Assembly (NCBI GenBank): GCA_047619485.1
Contig: JBLHKE010000456.1
Span: 1 to 6,505, forward strand
Source: JBLHKE01 sp047619485
GTDB lineage: Bacteria; Verrucomicrobiota; Verrucomicrobiia; Verrucomicrobiales; DEV007
Reading direction: 5' to 3'
DNA: 6,505 bases
Shown: positions 1 through 4,653 of the stretch, one piece after another
Position numbering within the stretch: the stretch's first letter is position 1
Layout of the letters: every line of letters starts with the position of its first letter
Position numbers and translations under genes: made by a program
Notes under the pieces: model-generated
Databases searched by the model: none
What the model was told of the DNA's origin: nothing
What the model saw: the letters and a program-made list of their open reading frames with translations, nothing else

Positions 1-789
1 GGGCTGAAGTCTTGGAATTTCGAGCTCGGCTGGGAGACGGACGTCTGGTACTCGCTGGTCGCCAGGTGTTGGCCGGTCGGCGACCACACCTTCTATGGCT
101 ACTGGGTGCGATCGGGCAAGACTGGCGAATGGACGCACATGGTGACAATGGACGTGGCTGCAAAAGATTCTTATCTCCGCGGTGGCAACGACTCGTTCAT
201 CGAGGACTGGCTCGCGACCGGCAAGGAGTTGCGCACCACGCACCTGCGCAAAGGGTGGAAGCGCAAGCCGGATGGCGAATGGCATGCGTTCGGTCGGGCG
301 CGCTACTCGGTCAACAGCTGGGACCTCACTGAAGGCAAGCGCTCGTTCAATTTCAAGACCAACTGGGACGGCGGCGTCGCGAAGGATGCGACCGGCGAGT
401 TCTATTACATGAAGAGCGGCGGTGCGAATACCAAACCCACGGCCGAGAACCCGTCGACACATTCGATCAAGCGGACCGAGGGGAAGCCGGGCTACAAGCC
501 GATCAGAGTTTCTTTGGCGAAAGTGAACGCAGCCGAAGGCGGGAAAGTGACAGTGACTTGGGAGATCGATCCCAAAGGCGCGCCGCAGTTCAGTTTTAAG
601 CTTGCTGCCTATGCCACGGCCAAGGCGAACGGCGGGCGTCGAGAGCTGGCTGCAATCGAGAAATCCGAACCACACATCAGGAGCGTGGAGCTCGAGCTAC
701 CGGCGGGAACTGATCGGGAGTCGGTGGCGCTGGTGCTTGTCTGCCGCGACATCTTTGACAACGATTCGAAACCGATCGCGGTGGAGTAG
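1..789 (+). CDS. DUF3472-type protein, C-terminal part (5' end outside window)
   Basis: The frame is open from base 1 to a TAG at 787-789, giving 262 visible residues; the true start lies upstream. The GTG at base 106 is an internal codon, because the frame continues without a stop before it. Visible residues about 5-105 resemble the DUF3472 pattern: a W-x-x-G start, then VWYSLVARCWPVGDHTFYGY (15-34), the G-x-W of a 'tgkW' strand (42-44), and SFIEDW (65-70), matching the family's 'ysFlEdf' element, followed by a tryptophan-containing W-x-x-x-x-x-G-x-W stretch. Residues about 168-262 form a separate beta-rich, Ig or fibronectin-like domain ending close to the stop. DUF3472 has no established biochemical function as far as I know; members often occur in secreted proteins of polysaccharide-degrading bacteria. 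The N-terminus, and any signal peptide, is not visible. The family call rests on pattern memory and needs a profile search. The gene converges on the sulfatase. Confidence 0.65.
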   Translation, partial: GLKSWNFELGWETDVWYSLVARCWPVGDHTFYGYWVRSGKTGEWTHMVTMDVAAKDSYLRGGNDSFIEDWLATGKELRTTHLRKGWKRKPDGEWHAFGRARYSVNSWDLTEGKRSFNFKTNWDGGVAKDATGEFYYMKSGGANTKPTAENPSTHSIKRTEGKPGYKPIRVSLAKVNAAEGGKVTVTWEIDPKGAPQFSFKLAAYATAKANGGRRELAAIEKSEPHIRSVELELPAGTDRESVALVLVCRDIFDNDSKPIAVE

Positions 790-880
790 AGTCAAAGATG
801 ATGGTGAAGTTACGGGTATCCCTTGAAGGCACCTTGCGACGCTGAGGGAGGTTCGTCTAAACTCAGGTGGTTTCAGCTAC

Positions 881-915
881 GGGGCTGGCCAATCAGAACC
901 AGCGCCTACTTTTTT
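881..915 (+). terminator. candidate Rho-independent terminator of the DUF3472-type gene
   Basis: A GCTGG arm at 884-888 pairs with CCAGC at 899-903 around a 10-base loop. After a G.G mismatch, two more G-C pairs (881-882 with 905-906) can extend the stem. Six T residues follow at 910-915. This is the right order for termination of plus-strand transcription. The stem is short, and the T-tract lies inside the 3' end of the opposing sulfatase gene, where it encodes lysine codons of that protein's tail, so the T-run may have a coding explanation. The rest of the 790-905 gap has only a second weak 5-bp hairpin (842-846 with 862-866) and no T-tract. Confidence 0.35.
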
Positions 916-2453
916 CCACCGGGAGCTGCGGGCTTCCCTTTACGCTTCTTCTTCGTACGCTTGGGATTGGTGTTCGCGCTCTTCCACAGTTCGATCTGAG
1001 TGACATCGTTCTTCGATTCCAATCCTGTCGTACTGCGGCCGCCGCTAACTTCTTTCTCCAGCTGCGTCAGCAGCCGCTGGGCGATTTCTGGTTTCTCAAG
1101 GTAGAGGTTCCGTGTCTCGCCGGGGTCGGCGGACATGTCGTAGAGCTGTGCCTTCGGCGCATCTGCAGGTGCCTCGCCCTCCTTTGGCGAAGACCATCCG
1201 CCGGAAGCTTTGGCCAGCGCCAGTTTCCATTTTCCCTGCCGGTAGGCGAAGTGTCCGCTGATCGAGTGATGGATCACGCCGGCGCGGGATGATTCGATTG
1301 GTTTCCCCGAGAGGGCTGGTAAAATGCTGACGCTGTCCTCGCAACTGCTGGCGGGCAAGTCGCCCCCCGTGATCTCGGCGACGGTCGCGAACAGATCGGT
1401 GAGGCAAATCAACTGGTCTGAGCTCGTCGCCGGGTTCACCTTTCCTGGCCAACGGACGATGAATGGGATGCGATGCCCGCCGTCCCAGATATCCGCCTTG
1501 GAACCACGCAGGTGGGCGCTGACCTGATGCCCCTGCGCTGCTAGCGCGCCGATGTCTGCGGCCTTCGAGCAACCGTTGTCACTGGTGAAGATAATAAAGG
1601 TGTCGTCGGCGATGCCGTTCTTCTCCAGTGCGGTGGTGACCTCTGCGATGACGTTGTCGGTTTGCATGACGAAGTCCCCATACTTGCCGAGGCCGCTCTT
1701 GCCGACCCAGTCTGGCGACGGGACGATCGGGGTGTGTGGTGAACCGAGTGGCAGGTAGAGGAAAAACGGTGCTTCCTCGCCAGCGTGCCGGTTGATGAAC
1801 TCGACAGATTTCTCCGTTAATCGGGGCAGCATGTTGACGACCTTGTCATGCTCGATGACGCGGTCGTTTTCGATCACTGCCTCCATGTTGCGCGCGTGGT
1901 GGAAGCCGTGGTAGTAGTCGAATCCACGGTGCACTGGGCCATCTGGGATCTTGGCACCGATCGGGGGCGTCTTGTGCTGCTTCTGCGAATAGCGTTTGCC
2001 GGTTTTTGGATCGAGGTACTCGAAGTCGAGGTGCCACTTGCCGATGATGCCAGTCTTGTAGCCCTGGGATTTTAGGAACGTCGCCACGGTCGGGCGGTTC
2101 TTGTCGATGAGGCATGGGGCGAAGCCGGTGACGACCCCTTTCTGCAAGCGTGTGCGCCAGCTATAGCGGCCGGTCATGATCCCGTAGCGGGTCGGCGAAC
2201 AGACGGATGATCCCGAGTGGGCATCGGTGAAAATCATGCCCTGCGTGGCGAGCTTGTCAGCGTTCGGTGTCGGGATCTTGCTGGTTTCTGGGGCGAGGCA
2301 GTGGATGTCGCCATAGCCGAGGTCATCGCAGATGATGTAGACGATGTTTGGTTTGGAGCCAGCGGCGGCTGGGTCTGTAAAAGTGGCTGCCAGCAGAGCG
2401 GCGCAGATCAGTAGTCGTTGCAAAGAAGCTATCATGGAATGGGGGATGGCCAT
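906..2453 (-). CDS. Exported type I sulfatase (arylsulfatase A-like, formylglycine-dependent)
   Basis: A complete 515-residue sulfatase that hydrolyses a sulfate ester, probably on a polysaccharide. The start region has a signal peptide (hydrophobic residues about 14-25, with an Ala-rich cleavage region near 29-31), so it acts in the periplasm or outside the cell. Metal-binding DD is at 43-44. The sulfatase signature C-S-P-T-R spans 85-89, with Cys85 the residue converted to formylglycine and Arg89 beside it, followed by the G-x-x-T-G-R-Y continuation. GKWH is at 138-141, the SPH histidine is His240, the second metal pair DN is at 292-293, and Lys319 precedes WDGGHR-x-P (323-330). All expected active-site residues are present, so the enzyme looks intact. 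The C-terminus (about 498-515) is a strongly basic Lys/Arg tail. The start chosen is the ATG at 2453, preceded by a purine-rich AAGAAG; the ATG at 2435 (residue 7) is an alternative that keeps the whole signal peptide. The substrate cannot be told from sequence alone, and no formylglycine-generating enzyme gene is nearby. Confidence 0.95.
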   Translation of the reverse strand: MAIPHSMIASLQRLLICAALLAATFTDPAAAGSKPNIVYIICDDLGYGDIHCLAPETSKIPTPNADKLATQGMIFTDAHSGSSVCSPTRYGIMTGRYSWRTRLQKGVVTGFAPCLIDKNRPTVATFLKSQGYKTGIIGKWHLDFEYLDPKTGKRYSQKQHKTPPIGAKIPDGPVHRGFDYYHGFHHARNMEAVIENDRVIEHDKVVNMLPRLTEKSVEFINRHAGEEAPFFLYLPLGSPHTPIVPSPDWVGKSGLGKYGDFVMQTDNVIAEVTTALEKNGIADDTFIIFTSDNGCSKAADIGALAAQGHQVSAHLRGSKADIWDGGHRIPFIVRWPGKVNPATSSDQLICLTDLFATVAEITGGDLPASSCEDSVSILPALSGKPIESSRAGVIHHSISGHFAYRQGKWKLALAKASGGWSSPKEGEAPADAPKAQLYDMSADPGETRNLYLEKPEIAQRLLTQLEKEVSGGRSTTGLESKNDVTQIELWKSANTNPKRTKKKRKGKPAAPGGKK

Positions 2454-2552
2454 GCTAGCTTCTTAGCGGGGGCGGGTTCGGTCGACAAGGACAAAGCCGC
2501 TTGCCGGTTGACGAAAGGGCGTGCGGAGTGCTAGCTCAAGTGGACTTCATTC
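2454..2552. promoter_or_regulatory. Divergent intergenic region, presumed start signals for sulfatase and kinase genes
   Basis: This 99-base gap separates two genes reading away from each other, so it or the adjacent coding ends must carry both promoters. On the plus strand TTGACG at 2508-2513 is a good match to a sigma-70 -35 box, but the hexamer 17 bases downstream (CTAGCT, 2531-2536) is a poor -10, so the pair is not convincing. An 8-base word TGCTAGCT, containing the palindrome GCTAGC, occurs twice: at 2453-2460 touching the sulfatase start codon, and at 2529-2536 just upstream of the kinase gene. Neither gene has a strong Shine-Dalgarno sequence. Confidence 0.35.
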
Positions 2553-3527
2553 ATGCGAGAACTTGGCCAACGATTTGAATCAGCGATCCTCGGGGCGACC
2601 GGAGCTTCGGGCTTGCGCGTGGCCGGGATGATCCAGGAGTTGTGGAGCGGCTATGGCCAGATCTTGCGGGTGGGATTGGAGGGCGGCAGTGCCGGGTCGG
2701 TGGTGGTCAAACATGTCAGGCTCCCGAACGGATCGAACCATCCGCGCGGATGGAACTCGGATCGCTCGCACCAGCGCAAGGTGAAGTCCTACCAGGTGGA
2801 GACGGCTTGGTATCAAACGTTCAGCGCGCGCTGTGGCGATGCTTGCCGGGTTCCGCGTTGCCTAGCGTTTGAGCGTGATGGGGATGAAGTGCTGATGGTG
2901 TTGGAGGATCTCGACGCGGCCGGGTTTCCATCGCGACTGGGGAGTGCCGGGGCGGGGCAGGTGGAGCTGTGCTTGCGCTGGTTGGCAAATTTCCACGCGA
3001 CGTTCTTGGGTGTAGAACCGAGGGGATTATGGGAGACCGGCACTTACTGGCATCTGGAGACGCGTCCGGACGAGCTGGAAGTGCTCGAAGATCTCGGATT
3101 GAAGGCGGCGGCGGGGGCGATCGATGAGCGACTGACGCGTGCGCGCTTTCAAACCTTGGTGCACGGCGATGCGAAGTTGGCGAATTTCTGTTTTGCCGGA
3201 GATGCGACGGCGGTGGCGGCCGTCGATTTCCAATATGTCGGTGGCGGTTGCGGGATGAAAGATGTCGCCTATTTCATCGGCAGCTGCCTGGGGGAGCAAG
3301 AGTGTGAGTCGCGGGAGTCCGAGTTGCTGGATGGCTACTTCGGAGCTTTGGGGGCGGCGCTCCGGCAGCGCGGAGTCGAGGTGGACGCACTCGAGGAAGA
3401 ATGGCGCGAGTTGTATCCGGTGGCGTGGACGGATTTTCACCGTTTCTTAAAGGGCTGGAGTCCGGGGCATTGGAAAATCAATTCTTACAGCGAACGTCTG
3501 GCGCGCGAGGTGGTTGCTTTGATTTAA
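2553..3527 (+). CDS. Small-molecule phosphotransferase, APH/CHK-like (ecdysteroid-kinase-like) family
   Basis: A 324-residue cytosolic kinase with the eukaryotic-like kinase fold of the aminoglycoside/choline kinase superfamily. Visible elements in order: an N-terminal lobe with the ATP-binding lysine in VVVKHV (Lys53), a helix with candidate partner Glu83 (VETAWY), a hinge MVLEDLD (115-121), the catalytic loop HGDAKLAN (204-211, Asp206 catalytic and Asn211 metal-binding), and the metal-binding aspartate in DFQ (Asp225). The downstream G-GMKDVAYF stretch is typical of CHK/ecdysteroid-kinase-like members. All catalytic residues are present. No signal peptide or membrane segment is seen. The start is the ATG at 2553, with only a weak GTGGA upstream. 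The stop is 21 bases before the phosphatase gene on the same strand, so co-transcription is likely. The substrate is unknown: family members phosphorylate hydroxyl groups on sugars, choline, antibiotics or steroids, and nothing here points to antibiotic resistance. Confidence 0.85.
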   Translation: MRELGQRFESAILGATGASGLRVAGMIQELWSGYGQILRVGLEGGSAGSVVVKHVRLPNGSNHPRGWNSDRSHQRKVKSYQVETAWYQTFSARCGDACRVPRCLAFERDGDEVLMVLEDLDAAGFPSRLGSAGAGQVELCLRWLANFHATFLGVEPRGLWETGTYWHLETRPDELEVLEDLGLKAAAGAIDERLTRARFQTLVHGDAKLANFCFAGDATAVAAVDFQYVGGGCGMKDVAYFIGSCLGEQECESRESELLDGYFGALGAALRQRGVEVDALEEEWRELYPVAWTDFHRFLKGWSPGHWKINSYSERLAREVVALI

Positions 3528-3548
3528 TCCCATACATTCTTGTTAACA

Positions 3549-4415
3549 ATGAAACTCTCTGAATCTAAGCTCGAACAACTTTTGCAGACGGCCATCGCGG
3601 CGGCGAAACGGGCGGGTGCCCACATCCAGTCGGAGGCCGGGAAACCCCGCGAGGTGATAAGCAAGGAGGGGCACACACCTGCATCGCAGGTGGTGACCGA
3701 GGTCGACTTCGAGAGCCAGCGGCTGATACTCGAGACACTGGCGGACTCGATGGAGAAATTCGGACTCGGGCTGTTGACTGAGGAGGCTGAGGATGACGAT
3801 AGCCGGCAGCGATGTGACTATTTCTGGTGCATCGATCCAATCGACGGGACATTGCCGTTCATCGAGAATGTGGCGGGCTATTCCGTTTCCATCGGGCTCA
3901 CCAGTCGGGCCGGAGAGGCGGTGATCGGTGTGGTTTTTGATCCGGTGACTGGCAACCTCTACCATGCATCGCGTGGAGGTGGTGCGTTCCGTAACCGGGA
4001 GCCGATTGTGCTGGGCGACGGTGGCAAGTTAACGCTAGTGATTGATCGCAGCATGGCCTTGCTCGAGAACTGGGAATCGGTGCGTCAGCAGATGGCGGCG
4101 ATCGCTGTCGAACTGGGGCTGGCTGGATTGAAAGTGATCAACCAGGGAGGGGCGGCGATGAATGCATGTTGGGTGATCGAAAACGCACCGGCCGTGTATT
4201 TCAAAATGCCCAAACCACAGCACGGTGGCGGGGCGTTGTGGGATTTTGCGGCCACTGCGTGCCTGTTTGCCGAACTCGGAGGCGGCGTCGTGTGTGACTT
4301 TGATACGGCACCACTGAAGTTGAATCGAGAGGGATCGCCCTACATGAATCGCGAGGGGGTGATCTTCGCCTCTAGCGAAGCTTTGGCAGCTGCGGTGCGC
4401 GGCCTTTCGCGATAG
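3549..4415 (+). CDS. Inositol monophosphatase-family phosphatase (FIG/IMPase/bisphosphate nucleotidase superfamily)
   Basis: A 288-residue magnesium-dependent, lithium-sensitive-type phosphatase. The family motifs are intact: VVTEVDFESQ near 48-57, the metal-binding acidic pair in TEEAE (Glu78/Glu79), the signature DPIDGT at 96-101 (metal ligands Asp96 and Asp99, Thr101), and the second motif WDFAATACLFAELGG at 231-245 (Asp232). It lacks signal or membrane segments, so it is cytosolic. The residues after DPIDGT are LPF, where IMPases usually have x-N-F and CysQ-type enzymes K-E-F, so the substrate class is uncertain: it may act on inositol phosphate, 3'(2'),5'-bisphosphate nucleotides, histidinol phosphate or another sugar phosphate. 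The ATG at 3549 is chosen; a TTG nine bases upstream is a less likely start. No clear Shine-Dalgarno is present. The 21-base gap after the kinase suggests co-transcription and perhaps related substrates. Confidence 0.88.
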   Translation: MKLSESKLEQLLQTAIAAAKRAGAHIQSEAGKPREVISKEGHTPASQVVTEVDFESQRLILETLADSMEKFGLGLLTEEAEDDDSRQRCDYFWCIDPIDGTLPFIENVAGYSVSIGLTSRAGEAVIGVVFDPVTGNLYHASRGGGAFRNREPIVLGDGGKLTLVIDRSMALLENWESVRQQMAAIAVELGLAGLKVINQGGAAMNACWVIENAPAVYFKMPKPQHGGGALWDFAATACLFAELGGGVVCDFDTAPLKLNREGSPYMNREGVIFASSEALAAAVRGLSR

Positions 4416-4428
4416 TTGGCAGAGCGGA

Positions 4429-4592
4429 ATGGCTCTTGAGGACGAGTCTATCGACTACCGGGGCGAGGCTGTCTACGGGGTGACTAGGCGCGTGGTGAGC
4501 TGGTGCTGGTGGTCAAGGTCGACAAGGCCAAGATGCTGGCGCCGATGCGTTTTCTGCGGCGGTGGCGCGGTCGCTTGGTGGGGTGCTCTTAG
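4429..4592 (+). pseudogene. Probable frameshifted remnant of a Cache-type sensor domain
   Basis: Frame 1 from 4429 reads MALEDESIDYRGEAVYGVTR and RVV to about 4497; beyond that it becomes implausible, rich in Trp, Cys and Arg. From 4497 a different frame continues sensibly with ELVLVVKVDKAKMLAPM and then RFLRRWRG, ending at a TAG at 4590-4592. Joined, the two frames resemble the DYRG-x-x-V ... R ... LVVKID-x-A-x-x-x-AP segment at the membrane-proximal end of extracytoplasmic Cache-like domains in histidine kinases, diguanylate cyclases and chemoreceptors. The frame change corresponds to a net loss of one base (modulo three), and the fragment seems about three residues shorter than usual there. 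No RBS, transmembrane helix or output domain follows. The fragment lies between convergent genes, a common place for decayed DNA. The family match is from memory and short, so certainty is limited; a chance reading frame is the alternative. Confidence 0.4.
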
Positions 4593-4615
4593 ACGCGATC
4601 GATCTGAGCCGGTGA

Positions 4616-4653
4616 AGTAAGTCGGTCAGCGCTCCAACTCCAGACGACTTACT
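4616..4653. terminator. 9-bp inverted repeat at the convergent gene ends, possible bidirectional terminator
   Basis: AGTAAGTCG at 4616-4624 is the exact reverse complement of CGACTTACT at 4645-4653, separated by 20 bases. The right arm overlaps the TAA stop of the minus-strand glycosyltransferase gene (4649-4651). The position between convergent genes fits a transcript-end hairpin, but the loop is long and neither strand has a T-run after the stem, so a canonical Rho-independent mechanism is not supported. It could serve as a 3' stabilising or Rho-associated structure. Confidence 0.3.

Noticed and set aside
867..1292. A 141-codon open frame on the plus strand antisense to the sulfatase
   Set aside because: It overlaps the 3' third of a gene with intact catalytic motifs, its product has no recognisable motif, and GC-rich coding DNA commonly leaves such open antisense frames.
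2508..2536. Sigma-70 promoter for the kinase gene (TTGACG, 17 bases, CTAGCT)
   Set aside because: The -35 is good but the -10 matches the consensus at only one position; not called as a defined promoter.
3027..3440. A 137-codon antisense frame within the kinase gene
   Set aside because: It lies wholly inside a well-supported kinase and covers its catalytic loop region; no motif or start signal supports it.
3540..3548. TTG codon as the start of the phosphatase
   Set aside because: An in-frame ATG three codons later opens a typical IMPase N-terminus; neither has a better ribosome site, so ATG is preferred.
4429..4620. Intact 63-residue small protein gene
   Set aside because: Its second half is a Trp/Cys/Arg-rich string typical of a shifted frame, and the alternative frame gives a more protein-like continuation; a relic is a better explanation.
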